Shown: positions 35,408 through 45,625 of the stretch, one piece after another
How positions within the stretch are numbered: the stretch's first letter is position 1
Layout: each line of letters opens with the position of its first letter
NCBI GenBank assembly: GCA_018435605.1
Contig: JAHDNF010000032.1
Location: 1-61,729, forward strand
Direction: 5' to 3'
Origin: a bacterium
GTDB lineage: Bacteria > Auribacterota > Auribacteria > Auribacterales > Auribacteraceae
DNA: 61,729 nt
Translations under genes and position numbers: made by a program
The notes under the pieces: generated by a model
Databases searched by the model: none
What the model was told of the DNA's origin: nothing
Seen by the model: only the letters and a program-made list of their open reading frames with translations

Positions 35408-36574
35408 TTGACAATGAGCTTAATAAAGCCTCTCAAAATTCTTGCTGATAGCACACATGGTGATCAATATTTCACTCAACGATTTTGTTATGATGAGTTT
35501 CAACATCCTGATTCAGAAATAGATGTTGATCAGAAATATATTTTCAAAAATTATGGAGAATGCATCCGTCACGAAAAACCAATAAACTTGCAACATTTTA
35601 TTTCACGAGTGACTGAACCACTTTTTTCTTTTTTTATGGATGGTTCTCGGCGAACTTACAAAATTGGAGATATAGGATATAAGCACAGAATTTACCCTAT
35701 ATTTATCGGTCAAATCGGCGTTGCATGTTCTCATCGCTTAAGTCCTTCAAAAATGCAAGTGGAGCGTATAGAAAATCGATTGATTATTGCTGTCCCATCT
35801 AGTGCTAATGCTGAAGGTGATCCAGTAAATGATAAATTTTGTCAAGATATTTGCGAAAAGATAAATAATGAATCCTCTTTGATGAGGCATAATATCAAAA
35901 TATCGAAAGTAATTACTTATCCTGAGAAAGCAGATATAGATTATTCGAATCTCGCTATTTCTTCATTGCATGAAGAAATGTTGGATATGGAAAAAGAATT
36001 TGTAAATTGGTTGACTAGAGATAAAAGATTACTGGAACCAAGTAAACGACTAATTAAAGATGGTTCAGTGGAATATCAGCGTTCAAAGCGGGGTAATTAT
36101 GGAGATATCTCAAGATTGAGAAGTAATTATCAATATGTAGTCGGTGTTTCAAAAAAGTTTAATCCAGAAAAATGTGTAGACATAAAAGGTAAACCAAAAG
36201 CATCCGATTTAGCTAAATTACCCTTATTTTATAGAACCCCAGCATTTAAATTTCGTTCGACTCGTGCTTCAGGCGAGGACGGAGAAATTTATATTTCAGC
36301 ATGGTATGTTCGCATAAGGGACATTAAGTATACTGAAAGTCCATTTGATGGGATCGTAAAAATAGAGAGAATATTAGTTAGTGATGCTGAAATAGACAAT
36401 GGACTCGATAGTGAAGAAGTAGATGCAATATCGGCGAATATAATCCTAGAACGAAATCCAACGTGTTTCGGAAATGATACAAGATGGGCTAATCACCTTT
36501 ATCCTATTTATTTGACTGAATGTTGTCTTAAGTATAAGCGATTAAGTGATGCTATTATTTTAAATATCTTATGA
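35408..36574 (+). CDS. NurA-like nuclease, first gene of the NurA-HerA-Hsp90-rSAM operon
   Basis: This 388-aa protein contains FFMDGSRRTYKIGDI (residues about 75-89), the acidic VDGS-type motif at the start of NurA domains. Further conserved-looking acidic positions are around PEKADIDYSNLA, and the C terminus has an FGNDTRWANHLYPIYLTE end typical of NurA. NurA nucleases pair with HerA ATPases to resect or destroy DNA. The next gene encodes a HerA-like ATPase and overlaps this stop, which supports the assignment. TTG or a later ATG (35414) are alternative starts; no strong ribosome-binding site is seen. Confidence 0.7.
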   Translation: MTMSLIKPLKILADSTHGDQYFTQRFCYDEFQHPDSEIDVDQKYIFKNYGECIRHEKPINLQHFISRVTEPLFSFFMDGSRRTYKIGDIGYKHRIYPIFIGQIGVACSHRLSPSKMQVERIENRLIIAVPSSANAEGDPVNDKFCQDICEKINNESSLMRHNIKISKVITYPEKADIDYSNLAISSLHEEMLDMEKEFVNWLTRDKRLLEPSKRLIKDGSVEYQRSKRGNYGDISRLRSNYQYVVGVSKKFNPEKCVDIKGKPKASDLAKLPLFYRTPAFKFRSTRASGEDGEIYISAWYVRIRDIKYTESPFDGIVKIERILVSDAEIDNGLDSEEVDAISANIILERNPTCFGNDTRWANHLYPIYLTECCLKYKRLSDAIILNIL

Positions 36575-36585
36575 TGGAGTACCTC

Positions 36586-38265
36586 ATGCATAAAATAGTT
36601 GGAAAAATTGCAGCTTTGGAAAACAGGCCAACAACAATTGATGATTTTTATTTTTGGACTGATCAAAACAGAATACTAGCTCCCTTTGACGTAATCGCGG
36701 TAACCCATCTTGATGAAAGCGTCACTTTTGGAGTTGTACAAGAAATTAATCATATCACGGATACGCCGGGATATATGGGAACGTATATATCAAATGATTT
36801 TGGTGATCTAGACGCGAAGTTTTTGACAAACCCGATCGGCATGAATTACGTCAAAGCACAAGTTCTAATAAACACAAAAAATATTTATACACCTGTACAA
36901 CACGGGAGTGCGGTTCGTCTTGCAACAGCACAGGAAATCCGAGATGCATTAGGTCTATTAGACGATCACAAAGGTTTTCCCTTGGGTTACATTGAAATGT
37001 ACGCATATGATGAATCTGAAAAGGTTCGAATAGCGGTCTATGTTGATAGAAAGTTTCTAATTGGACCTGAAGGCGCTCATTTAAATATCAGCGGAATATC
37101 TGGCCTTGCCGCAAAAACATCCTATAATATGTTTATTATTAAAGGAATGCAGCATAAAATGTTAAATGTTCCGGATGATTCACAAGAACAATCGATTGCT
37201 TTTGTTGTTATGAATGTAAAAGGGCGAGATCTTTTGACGTTAGATCAATCGCCGAATCAAAACGAATTTACCGATTTGGATACAGACCTTTATAAAGATC
37301 TTTTGGGAATAAACCCTGAACCTTTTGAAAATGTTAGATATTATTACCCATATAGTGGAACTCAAGGTTATTCTAATACTTATGCTTCAAATCGCTCAGT
37401 TAACGACCAAATTGCTGAAGGAAAAGCATTTAAATATAAATATACCTATGAAGACGACAGAGAAAATCTCGATCTACTTTTTGCAAATGTTGATGATCCC
37501 AATAGTACAATGGAGTCTATTTGTAATGTCATTCAAACTGGCCAAGGAAACTTTGGAACAATAAGAGATTGGAGTTCTTTTCGTAGAGAGGTCGAAGACC
37601 ATTGTCAATCAGGAATACAAAGAGCACAGAATGAGATTACAGTACAGAGTTGGCGTAAATTTAAACGGCTTATCAATAATCCTTTGCATAATCCTATTTT
37701 TGCAAACAGAGTTCAGGAAAATGCCCAAGAAGCCCGACTTAGAGATTCTTTATCTCAAATAAAAGCAAATGAGATTCATGTTGTTGATATTGCTAAATTA
37801 GATGAAATGTTGCAATCGTTTGTGTTTGGTGATGTGATCAGAACAATACATGATTTAAAACTGGGTCAAATTTTAGATGTTAATGAGGAGCTTATTCCCA
37901 AAAAAATTATAATCTTCATTGATGAATTAAACAAATATGCGGGTATAGACGTCCCTAAAAATTCCCCCATATTAAGGAATATTTTAGATATTACTGAACG
38001 CGGACGATCTCTAGGCATAGTTCTGTTTTCTGCGGAACAATTTAAAAGTGCGATTCATGATCGCGTAAAAGGCAACTGTGCTACACATGCATATGGAAGG
38101 ACTAATGCGATTGAATTATCTAAAAAAGATTACAGTTTTATTCCTTCTGTATATAAAAATATGATGACCCGGCTCCGGCAGGGAGAATATATCGTGCAGA
38201 ATCCGATTTTTTCTTCTCCACTTAATATAAAATTTCCTCGTCCAGTATATCATCAAGAGAAATAA
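36586..38265 (+). CDS. HerA-like DNA translocase ATPase
   Basis: This protein of about 559 aa has a P-loop in ISGISGLAAKTSYNMF (about residues 167-182; the Gly before Lys is Ala, as in some DUF87/HerA proteins) and a Walker B IIIFIDELNKYA (about 440-451). An Arg-finger-like ITERGRSLGIVLFSAEQ segment follows. The start at 36586 has GGAG seven bases upstream; an ATG at 36571 overlaps the nurA stop. HerA forms hexamers that pump DNA and activate NurA. HerA-nuclease pairs are known as antiphage systems. It is followed by the Hsp90-like gene after 11 bp. Confidence 0.82.
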   Translation: MHKIVGKIAALENRPTTIDDFYFWTDQNRILAPFDVIAVTHLDESVTFGVVQEINHITDTPGYMGTYISNDFGDLDAKFLTNPIGMNYVKAQVLINTKNIYTPVQHGSAVRLATAQEIRDALGLLDDHKGFPLGYIEMYAYDESEKVRIAVYVDRKFLIGPEGAHLNISGISGLAAKTSYNMFIIKGMQHKMLNVPDDSQEQSIAFVVMNVKGRDLLTLDQSPNQNEFTDLDTDLYKDLLGINPEPFENVRYYYPYSGTQGYSNTYASNRSVNDQIAEGKAFKYKYTYEDDRENLDLLFANVDDPNSTMESICNVIQTGQGNFGTIRDWSSFRREVEDHCQSGIQRAQNEITVQSWRKFKRLINNPLHNPIFANRVQENAQEARLRDSLSQIKANEIHVVDIAKLDEMLQSFVFGDVIRTIHDLKLGQILDVNEELIPKKIIIFIDELNKYAGIDVPKNSPILRNILDITERGRSLGIVLFSAEQFKSAIHDRVKGNCATHAYGRTNAIELSKKDYSFIPSVYKNMMTRLRQGEYIVQNPIFSSPLNIKFPRPVYHQEK

Positions 38266-38276
38266 GGAGATTTTAG

Positions 38277-39848
38277 ATGAATAATCCTACTCCATTGATT
38301 GGTAAAAATATCTTAGAACTTCTTACGACTGGAATGTATGACAATCCTTTGATCATTTTTCGTGAATATATACAAAATTCTGTTGATGCGATAAATAGTG
38401 CCATTGATTTAAAAATTCTTTCAGATATAACTGATGGAGAAATTAATATATTAATAAATCAAAAAAAACATCGTATTTTAATTTCGGACAATGCTACTGG
38501 TATTCCTGCTAATGATGCATGGAGAATTCTCACCAGTGTCGCGGCATCGGAAAAAAATCGACATAAAGATATTGGATTTCGAGGTATCGGCAGATTAGCT
38601 GGATTGGCATATTGTTCTAAATTACGAATTGAAACAAGTTTTAAGGGAGAAGATAAAAAAACTTGTCTGGAATGGGATGGTGAGAAATTAAAAAAAATTA
38701 TACAAAATAAGACCAATAATCAACAAGCTCATGAGGTAATAGAATCCATAACGCTTATTTATGCAGAACCCGAATCAATTGATCAACATTATTTTAAAGT
38801 TGAGTTACAAGGAGTAAAAAAACAGGAGCTACTGGATATCGAGGAAGTAAAAAAATATTTAAAAATGGTAGCACCAGTTCCATTTAGTCCGCAATTTTTA
38901 TTTAACAAAGCAATAAAAGAAGGTCTGCAAAGATATAATCTTGATGTAAAGGAATATGTAGTTTTTGTCAATAACGATAGAATTTTTAAGCCATATGGAA
39001 TGAGAATATACCAATCCGATTCTTTCAAAAATAAAAAAGCTATTGATGATGTTATCGATGTGTTGTTTTTTGAAATCAAAAGAAATGAGCAAATTTTTGC
39101 TGTTGGGTGGTATGGTTTAACTGAAAAAGTGCAATTAATACCTGTGTTCAATGAATTTGTGGGGATAAGATTGCGTAAAGGTAATATTCAAATTGGAGAT
39201 ATGGAGACTTTGCAAAAATTTTTTGATGAAAAAAGATTTCATAAATATTTTTTTGGAGAAATTCATGTTGTGTCTACGGAGCTTTTACCAAATGGTCAGA
39301 GGGATTATCTTGATGAAAGTGACATTTTGGTAGATTTTCAACAGGAAATGATTGTTTTTTCGAATTCACTTAAAAAACTTTGCCGCGATGCTTCTGAAAT
39401 GAACAGTTCTATAACAACAATCAATGAGTACAGTAAGGTTAAAGATGAATTTATAGATAATTCTGCAAAAGGCGCATTTGTAAGCCCTTCTCATGAAAAA
39501 GCTGAAAAAACAAAATTAGAAAAAGCAAAAGAAAAAGCTGATTCTGCCCAGCAAAAGATTGAAAAAATTCAGAAAAAAGCGTCTGATGATGACGTATTAA
39601 AAAAACTTGTAAAGCGGCGACTTGAGAGTCTTGAAAATTCTAAAAAACCAACGCAGGATGAAATTGATTATAAAAGTGTTAAAAAGTACCGCTCAAATAA
39701 TATATCTACTTTAAGTAGAAAAGAACAAAAATTGGTAGGTCAAATTTATGATGTCATCCAAACAATTTTAACACCAGATTTGGCAGACAATTTAATAGCT
39801 AAAATAGAAGATAGGTTGAATAATATTCATGGCGACAAGCAAAAATGA
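38277..39848 (+). CDS. Hsp90-like (GHKL) ATPase
   Basis: This 523-aa protein has an N-terminal GHKL ATPase domain: EYIQNSVDA (N box, residues about 29-37), ISDNATGIP (G1, about 69-77) and FRGIGRLAG (G2, about 98-106). A middle domain like that of HtpG/Hsp90 follows up to residue 360, then a Lys/Glu-rich coiled coil (about 400-450) and a short C-terminal domain. AAGGAG precedes the ATG. It could be a chaperone or a MORC-like DNA clamp for the HerA-NurA pair. The overlap with the next gene (20 bp) indicates one operon. Confidence 0.82.
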   Translation: MNNPTPLIGKNILELLTTGMYDNPLIIFREYIQNSVDAINSAIDLKILSDITDGEINILINQKKHRILISDNATGIPANDAWRILTSVAASEKNRHKDIGFRGIGRLAGLAYCSKLRIETSFKGEDKKTCLEWDGEKLKKIIQNKTNNQQAHEVIESITLIYAEPESIDQHYFKVELQGVKKQELLDIEEVKKYLKMVAPVPFSPQFLFNKAIKEGLQRYNLDVKEYVVFVNNDRIFKPYGMRIYQSDSFKNKKAIDDVIDVLFFEIKRNEQIFAVGWYGLTEKVQLIPVFNEFVGIRLRKGNIQIGDMETLQKFFDEKRFHKYFFGEIHVVSTELLPNGQRDYLDESDILVDFQQEMIVFSNSLKKLCRDASEMNSSITTINEYSKVKDEFIDNSAKGAFVSPSHEKAEKTKLEKAKEKADSAQQKIEKIQKKASDDDVLKKLVKRRLESLENSKKPTQDEIDYKSVKKYRSNNISTLSRKEQKLVGQIYDVIQTILTPDLADNLIAKIEDRLNNIHGDKQK

Positions 39849-41793
39849 TAAACGACGAGTTCTTCTCGTTGAGCCAAATTATCGGAATAAATATCCACCC
39901 CTCGGTTTGATGAAATTAGCTACATACCATCGCAATAGAGGTGATGAAGTTTCTTTTTTTAAAGGTGATCTCCGTGATTTGATTGTGAAACAATATGTTA
40001 ACGAAGCAATCCGAAGGTTTCATCAGATCGATGAAATTGTTGATTGGTGGAGGTTGACGATAACTATTTTTAATTATATCAAATATGGTCGGAAAAAAGA
40101 TTTCGACGATATTCTAAAAAATACTTGTTTTGGAGCTGCGATAGGAAATTGGCTAAAAAATTATAGAAAGATTTGTAAAACAGGATGTTATGATAACTTC
40201 ATAAAATGGGACAGAATCTGTGTTACAACATTATTCACATTTCATTGGAAAATTACAGCTGAGACAATTGCTCTCTGCAAACAGCTTATAAAGGATCCAA
40301 GTGAACTGTTTGTTGGGGGAATAATGGCTTCTGTTATTCCAGAAGAGGTCGAGCAAGAAACTGGTATTAGACCAATCGTTGGTTTGCTTGATAAACCTGG
40401 TATTTTAGACCCTGAAGATGCTACGATTATTGATGAGTTAATCCCTGATTATTCGATTCTTGAAGAAATTGATTATGTTTATCCAGAAAATAATGCATAT
40501 TATGCATACACCACAAGAGGTTGTATCCGTAAATGCTCATTTTGTGCCGTTCCTCGACTAGAGCCTCGCTTTAAGAATTATATTCCTTTGAGAGATAATT
40601 TAAACCAGATAGATGTTTTATATGGCAAACGACAACATTTGTTACTGCTTGATAATAATGTTTTAGCGTCAAAAAAATTTCCGGATATTATCCGTGAAAT
40701 TCGTGAAGCAGGATTTATTCCTGGAGCTAAGTATCTGGAACCTAATTATTTAAAAATTGCTATTGAAAAAATGAAAGATGGAATCAATGTTCCAGCTTAC
40801 CAAAGATTAGCACATCATTTATTGATTAAATTTTTTAATCGTCTAAAGAAAAACTCATTGATAATAGAAAAAGTAAAGCATTCTTCAATCTGTTTTGTTC
40901 CTGAACGAATTCCTTCAAGCAAAGAATTGATAGATTTGTACAATGATATTTCAGAATTATATGAGAGATACACACGAAAAATAGCCAAACTGCGATATGT
41001 TGATTTCAATCAAGGAATCGATGCACGATTGATTGACGAAAAGAAAATGGCTTTATTGGCTTCGATACCAATCAGACCGTTGCGGATTGCTTTTGACAGT
41101 ATGGATTATGCTGAAATATATGAAAAGGCAATTCGTCTGGCTCATAAGCATGGAATAAAACATCTCTCTAACTATTTGTTATTCAATTTTGATGAAAAAC
41201 CTGTTGAGTTATATCAACGATTACGATTAAACGTTGAACTTTGCGAAGAACTACATCTACCGATATATTCATTTCCAATGCGATATACTCCGATTTGGGA
41301 TAGAAACGGTATGCATCATACTAGAAATTACATCGGGTTATATTGGAATAAAAAATTTATAAGAGCTATACAATGTATTCTCAATGCTACCAAAGGTAAA
41401 ATAGGTAGAAAATTGGATTTCTTTGAAGCCGCTTTTGGAAAAAACGAAGAAGAATATTTTCAGATATTGTATATGCCTGAAGCTTACATCATGCAAAGAA
41501 ATAAAAGTCGAGATTTAGGTCTTACTGACGCTTGGTTAAATATATGGAACAATTTGGACAATGATGAATTGAATGCGGTCATTCCAATTATTAAAGAAAA
41601 TAATTTTTCTAATTTAAAGGATTTAGGTTTTCGTAACCCAAAAATCAAGATATTGCTTGATCATTACATGCTTTCTAACGAACAAATTCAAAAAGAAGGA
41701 ATCGAATTGAAGAGAATGACATATGATTTTGGTATGATCGCTAAATTGTCATCTGGAAGTAGAAGTTTACCCCTTTCTTCGCTTGGGAAATAA
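39829..41793 (+). CDS. Radical SAM protein, B12-binding-like N terminus
   Basis: This 654-aa protein begins with a fold like cobalamin-binding radical SAM enzymes (VLLVEPNYRNKYPPLGLMKLATY, residues about 11-33). It then has the cluster motif CIRKCSFC (Cx3Cx2C, about 232-239), and the C-terminal TIM-barrel part holds RPLRIAFDSMDYAEIYEKA and YLLFNFDEKP. There is an insert of about 120 residues within the barrel region. Such enzymes modify nucleic acids, proteins or small molecules. Its place as last gene of a nuclease-ATPase-chaperone operon suggests that it makes or marks a product recognised by the others; this is inference. Confidence 0.82.
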   Translation: MATSKNDKRRVLLVEPNYRNKYPPLGLMKLATYHRNRGDEVSFFKGDLRDLIVKQYVNEAIRRFHQIDEIVDWWRLTITIFNYIKYGRKKDFDDILKNTCFGAAIGNWLKNYRKICKTGCYDNFIKWDRICVTTLFTFHWKITAETIALCKQLIKDPSELFVGGIMASVIPEEVEQETGIRPIVGLLDKPGILDPEDATIIDELIPDYSILEEIDYVYPENNAYYAYTTRGCIRKCSFCAVPRLEPRFKNYIPLRDNLNQIDVLYGKRQHLLLLDNNVLASKKFPDIIREIREAGFIPGAKYLEPNYLKIAIEKMKDGINVPAYQRLAHHLLIKFFNRLKKNSLIIEKVKHSSICFVPERIPSSKELIDLYNDISELYERYTRKIAKLRYVDFNQGIDARLIDEKKMALLASIPIRPLRIAFDSMDYAEIYEKAIRLAHKHGIKHLSNYLLFNFDEKPVELYQRLRLNVELCEELHLPIYSFPMRYTPIWDRNGMHHTRNYIGLYWNKKFIRAIQCILNATKGKIGRKLDFFEAAFGKNEEEYFQILYMPEAYIMQRNKSRDLGLTDAWLNIWNNLDNDELNAVIPIIKENNFSNLKDLGFRNPKIKILLDHYMLSNEQIQKEGIELKRMTYDFGMIAKLSSGSRSLPLSSLGK

Positions 41794-41861
41794 AAAAGTA
41801 TTGAATCTTATGAAAAAGAAATTTTTATTATTTTTTACTGACATGAGGTTATAAATTAACA

Positions 41862-42968
41862 ATGTCGAAGCACAGATCATTCACCTTGGATAAATTTATC
41901 AATTCAGTCAATGACGATCTATTAAAAGAATATTTTCAACAAAGGAAATTGGATTACCCGACAGATCAAGCGTGCGACTCTGAGCAGGTCGAGAAATTCC
42001 TAAGTTCTCTGTGCAATGATGGTTTGAGTAAAGAGATTGAGGAAGAATTGCATTTTATCAATGATATTGCCGACAAGTCGCGGGATTATCTGGAAATCGC
42101 AATAAAACAATATGATATTCCGGTAGAAGAAAATGAGACATCGGAATCCACCGCCATGCGTGTCTTTTTGCATAGCGAAGAGGCGTTCTCGCTCGCCTAC
42201 GATCATTACTTGTATGTTTTGTATTCCGAGAAATTGACGCATCATAAATTTGAGAATGTGAAAGCGGAATTCAATGAGATTACGATATCCGCATTCAAAC
42301 AAAAAGTTAAAGATTATTTCAGGGAATCCGGCAAAAGCGAGAATTGCGATATCCGTGCTTATACAGAGGACAAAAAGTATTATTTCATCATTGCCCGCGG
42401 TGATTTTATGCGTACGCATCTTGTCTTTGAAGATAGCAAAGTTAAAATTGCGTCATACCGCCCTGCGCAGGAAGATATGATTGTATTCAACGAACGCAAC
42501 CTTGTCTTAAGTTTGCAGGTAAAAGGACGGGCGGATGACGATCGTAAGAAATATATCGAGCTGTTTGGCACAACATTTCTCGGTTTGGATAAAATCGACG
42601 AAGATACTTTCAACAATACCCTTCTGGTACTTGAACCTATCAAAAACGGTTCGTTTAATTATGGCGGTAATGAATATATCGAGAAAGTTGTCCTGTCGGA
42701 AGTGAAAGTCAAACAACGAGGCGCAGGCCCTATCCGGCTCATCGTTGGAGCGCAGGATGTAACTCGTCTGTTTTCGCGATATGGATTGCAATATGATTCG
42801 TGCGAGTATGTCTCCGTTAAACTGAAGTTTTTTATCAAAAGAGAAGGAAAGAAAAGCAAAGCGTTGACAGTTGAAATTCAACCACCCGGCAAAACATCTT
42901 TGAAAGAAAGAGACGGCAAAAAAGTCGTTGAGGATTATTTGAGAGAAAATGAAATCTTGCTCGTGTGA
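41862..42968 (+). CDS. First protein of the paired winged-helix cassette, copy 2
   Basis: This 368-aa homologue of the 14170 protein shares DDLLKEYF, EEELHFINDIADKS, STAMRVFLH, YYFIIARGD and YRPAQEDMIVFNE. Similarity is moderate, so this is not a recent duplication. It follows the radical SAM gene by 68 bp on the same strand, but the operator and leader RNA seen before 14170 and 57063 are absent here. It overlaps its partner by 20 bp. Confidence 0.75.
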   Translation: MSKHRSFTLDKFINSVNDDLLKEYFQQRKLDYPTDQACDSEQVEKFLSSLCNDGLSKEIEEELHFINDIADKSRDYLEIAIKQYDIPVEENETSESTAMRVFLHSEEAFSLAYDHYLYVLYSEKLTHHKFENVKAEFNEITISAFKQKVKDYFRESGKSENCDIRAYTEDKKYYFIIARGDFMRTHLVFEDSKVKIASYRPAQEDMIVFNERNLVLSLQVKGRADDDRKKYIELFGTTFLGLDKIDEDTFNNTLLVLEPIKNGSFNYGGNEYIEKVVLSEVKVKQRGAGPIRLIVGAQDVTRLFSRYGLQYDSCEYVSVKLKFFIKREGKKSKALTVEIQPPGKTSLKERDGKKVVEDYLRENEILLV

Positions 42969-43971
42969 TAGTTTACTTCGTTTTATACTGAAACAAACTG
43001 AAAGTAATTCGGACGTTACTTTCAGCAGAAAAGAGCTGGTTTCGGTTTTGCCTGAATCGTTCGAGAAGTTCAAGGCACTCCGGTTATTGAAATATTCTCA
43101 ATACGATTGGGAAACGGAGCCGTATTATTCATCTATTCCCGGTGATTCGGGGAACGAAAGATATATCAGGAAAGTGAACGATCGATATATGGCGTTTTCC
43201 GCCGAAGATTCTTCGCTTGGAGTGGTTGAAGTTGATGAAGACGATTTGCATCAGTACACGTTTGACATGATGCAGTTTTTTAATCAGCTAAAATCGAAAA
43301 ATGATATATCCGGCACGATACAGGATTTTTTAAACGGATGTTTTTATCTCGGTTTCAAGCAATACGGTAATCATCGGGTCGAGTTTATTTTTGTGCAGGA
43401 TGCCGATACGTTGAGTATCGCGGGAATAAAATCATTGTCTAAAGAACATAAAAGTGTAATAATAACACCAATAAATAAATTAGGCAAATTGGATATCGCT
43501 GGTCGCGGGATAATTAACATAACTCTGACCGACTCATTGAATGATGATTTTGTACTGGATATCGATTTGAGACTATTAGATATTGCCGATGATGGACTCA
43601 CAGATCAACAGCGGCGTGATTATGAGCAATTCGGGTATAAGTGTTACGATAAAATCAGGATTCCGGATCAGGAACCGAACTATCGGACTTATACGATTTT
43701 CGTGAACGACAAATCTGTTCGATTAGGTGAATCGCTTTTCAAGTTGTTACTACGTTTTATTAAAGAGTTGAAAAAATGTCAAGGCGGTTGGGTCAGTGTT
43801 TATGACCTTTACGATGAACATTTAATAAATGATCCGGAAAAATATCATAAATACAGTGACTTGAGAAAAGTTTTGGAAGGTAGTTCGATATCTGGCAATG
43901 GTAAAGATTTAATCGAAAGCGACGGATCAAAGAATTACCGATTGTCAGTGCATCCTGATTTTTGTTGTTAA
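42949..43971 (+). CDS. Second protein of the paired cassette with OmpR-type winged helix, copy 2
   Basis: This 340-aa protein has a C-terminal winged helix (residues about 243-330: YTIFVNDKSVRLGESLFKLL, GGWVSVYDLYDEH, HKYSDLRKVLEG, DLIESDGSKNYRL), very like the DNA-binding domain of response regulators but with no receiver. The N-terminal region matches the 15248 protein in layout (RFIRKVKDQYWGY there, RYIRKVNDRYMAF here). It is coupled to the preceding gene. A DNA-binding regulator or DNA-sensing partner is likely. Confidence 0.78.
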   Translation: MKSCSCDSLLRFILKQTESNSDVTFSRKELVSVLPESFEKFKALRLLKYSQYDWETEPYYSSIPGDSGNERYIRKVNDRYMAFSAEDSSLGVVEVDEDDLHQYTFDMMQFFNQLKSKNDISGTIQDFLNGCFYLGFKQYGNHRVEFIFVQDADTLSIAGIKSLSKEHKSVIITPINKLGKLDIAGRGIINITLTDSLNDDFVLDIDLRLLDIADDGLTDQQRRDYEQFGYKCYDKIRIPDQEPNYRTYTIFVNDKSVRLGESLFKLLLRFIKELKKCQGGWVSVYDLYDEHLINDPEKYHKYSDLRKVLEGSSISGNGKDLIESDGSKNYRLSVHPDFCC

Positions 43972-44014
43972 TAAATAATGTTTTTCAAATTTTGGCTATC
44001 AAAAGGGTTAAAAC

Positions 44015-44482
44015 GTGACAAAAACATTCCGTCATTCAGCGGGATTTGGCAAAAGAATCGAATATTGGATAATAGGACTTATGCTAAAGGAAGGTATTGA
44101 CGTGTATGTTCCCTTAGTGGACGATGATGCTATTGACGCTGTTATAAAGAAAGCGGACGGAACATACATTGAAGTTCAAATCAAAGCCCGATCGGAAACC
44201 GTTATAATGGGAGATGCAGCTTTATTTGCGGCGATTCCCCATAGTGAAGTACGTATGCATTATTTTTTCGTATTTTATACTGAACGATTGGATACATTTT
44301 GGATAATGTCATCGGAGGAATTTATCGACGAATCGTGTCAGAATAAATCTGGAAAAAATATTGGAAAAAGAAGTATTTGGTTTAATGGCAAACATAAAGA
44401 CAAGTCCACTGGAGAATATACAGAACACCTTCATGAACGCTTTAATAAATATATTGCCACCGATTTCTCAAAATTTAAGTAA
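44015..44482 (+). CDS. PD-(D/E)xK nuclease-like protein
   Basis: This 155-aa protein has the layout of small PD-(D/E)xK enzymes: a helix with YWIIGLMLKEGIDVYVP, then DDDAIDAVIKKADGTYIEVQIKAR, giving D and ExQxK (residues about 38-60). The family includes Holliday-junction resolvase-like and DUF4365-like proteins. It starts at a GTG with AAAAGGG upstream. It follows the paired cassette and may be an accessory nuclease. Confidence 0.65.
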   Translation: MTKTFRHSAGFGKRIEYWIIGLMLKEGIDVYVPLVDDDAIDAVIKKADGTYIEVQIKARSETVIMGDAALFAAIPHSEVRMHYFFVFYTERLDTFWIMSSEEFIDESCQNKSGKNIGKRSIWFNGKHKDKSTGEYTEHLHERFNKYIATDFSKFK

Positions 44483-44653
44483 ACCTAGAGGAGCCCTTGC
44501 TGTCCTACATTTCAACACGATCAATGGCAGTATCGTGAAAATGCGCTTTGCTGAAGGTGAGTTGAAATAGATTGTTTTACATGCACTGCCTAACATTTTT
44601 TTTGATATTTATGGTTATTATTTTATGATACTTAAATTTGGAGAAAACAACTC

Positions 44654-44950
44654 ATGGGAGGATGGATATCGGTTGTGCTGGGGATCATAGCAACATTATT
44701 GATGTACAATAAAAGCCATATAATTTTAACGATAACTTCGATTATTGTAACTGTTGGATGTTTTTGGTCATTTGGAATAATGCATAATTTTGCAACAAGG
44801 GTTGCTTCTAAAAGGAAAACCTATCATGGAGGATTCTATGATATTACCAAAGAAGAGGCTGAATCAGTACCTGATTGGATTACTTGGATCAGCCTTGGAT
44901 TTACAGTAACTGTATTAGTTCTTTTGATAGTTTCACTATTAATCAATTAG
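44654..44950 (+). CDS. Small membrane protein
   Basis: This 98-aa protein has three predicted membrane helices (residues about 2-17, 20-40 and 74-96) and a short soluble loop with FYDITKEEAESVPDWI. TTGGAGAAAAC precedes the ATG. It has no recognised family. It sits between the nuclease-like and the 112-aa gene. Confidence 0.6.
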   Translation: MGGWISVVLGIIATLLMYNKSHIILTITSIIVTVGCFWSFGIMHNFATRVASKRKTYHGGFYDITKEEAESVPDWITWISLGFTVTVLVLLIVSLLIN

Positions 44951-45019
44951 GGTCGGTTAATTTATCTTCGTAAGGTTAATAAAATGAGAGTATCCGTGCT
45001 TTTTAGAAAGTGATTTGAT

Positions 45020-45358
45020 ATGGAACACTTCAACACAATAAACCGTATTGCGATTCTGGTGTACCCGAAGAAACCGTTCATCGATTGGCTGAAATACGTT
45101 GATCCAGAAGTACCGCTTTTTGATGATATCGACGACTCGAAAATGGTGTATCTGTTACCGGAAGAAGCCAGTGAAAACTATCAAAAATATGTGAAGAAAA
45201 TCTGCACGAAGATCTTTGAGAATCAGTTACTGGCATGGTTTACTAATCCATCTGTATGGCCTCACGATAGATCGTGGAAGGTATTTCAGAAATGGTTTGC
45301 GGTAGAGATGCAGTCGGTTATTTTCGATACCGTTCGTGGTGATATTGAGAAGGTGTGA
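45020..45358 (+). CDS. Conserved 112-aa protein, copy 2
   Basis: It is nearly identical to the protein at 16330-16668, differing mainly at the C terminus (KWFAVEMQSVIFDTV against DWFHVEMHSIIYDTV). The close identity contrasts with the diverged paired-cassette proteins, so this gene moved or recombined recently. Its function is unknown. Confidence 0.75.
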   Translation: MEHFNTINRIAILVYPKKPFIDWLKYVDPEVPLFDDIDDSKMVYLLPEEASENYQKYVKKICTKIFENQLLAWFTNPSVWPHDRSWKVFQKWFAVEMQSVIFDTVRGDIEKV

Positions 45359-45625
45359 ATAACTTTATTTTACAAAGATTAAAAAAATTCTTGTTAACGC
45401 CTCCATCTTAGATGGATTCAATCATATTTGATATTATGTCGATGCTGACGCATGTCCTGTTAGACCGTAAGTTTATCGCATTGTAGCATCTAGTCAGAGT
45501 ATAACGTGATCTAAACGTGGACTTTTTTCTTGATTAATTTTGTGTTGTGGATACAATTAACGCAAGACAAATTAAAAATATATGTATACCCATTTGTTAT
45601 TAAACTTTTAAAGAGAAAGAGTATT

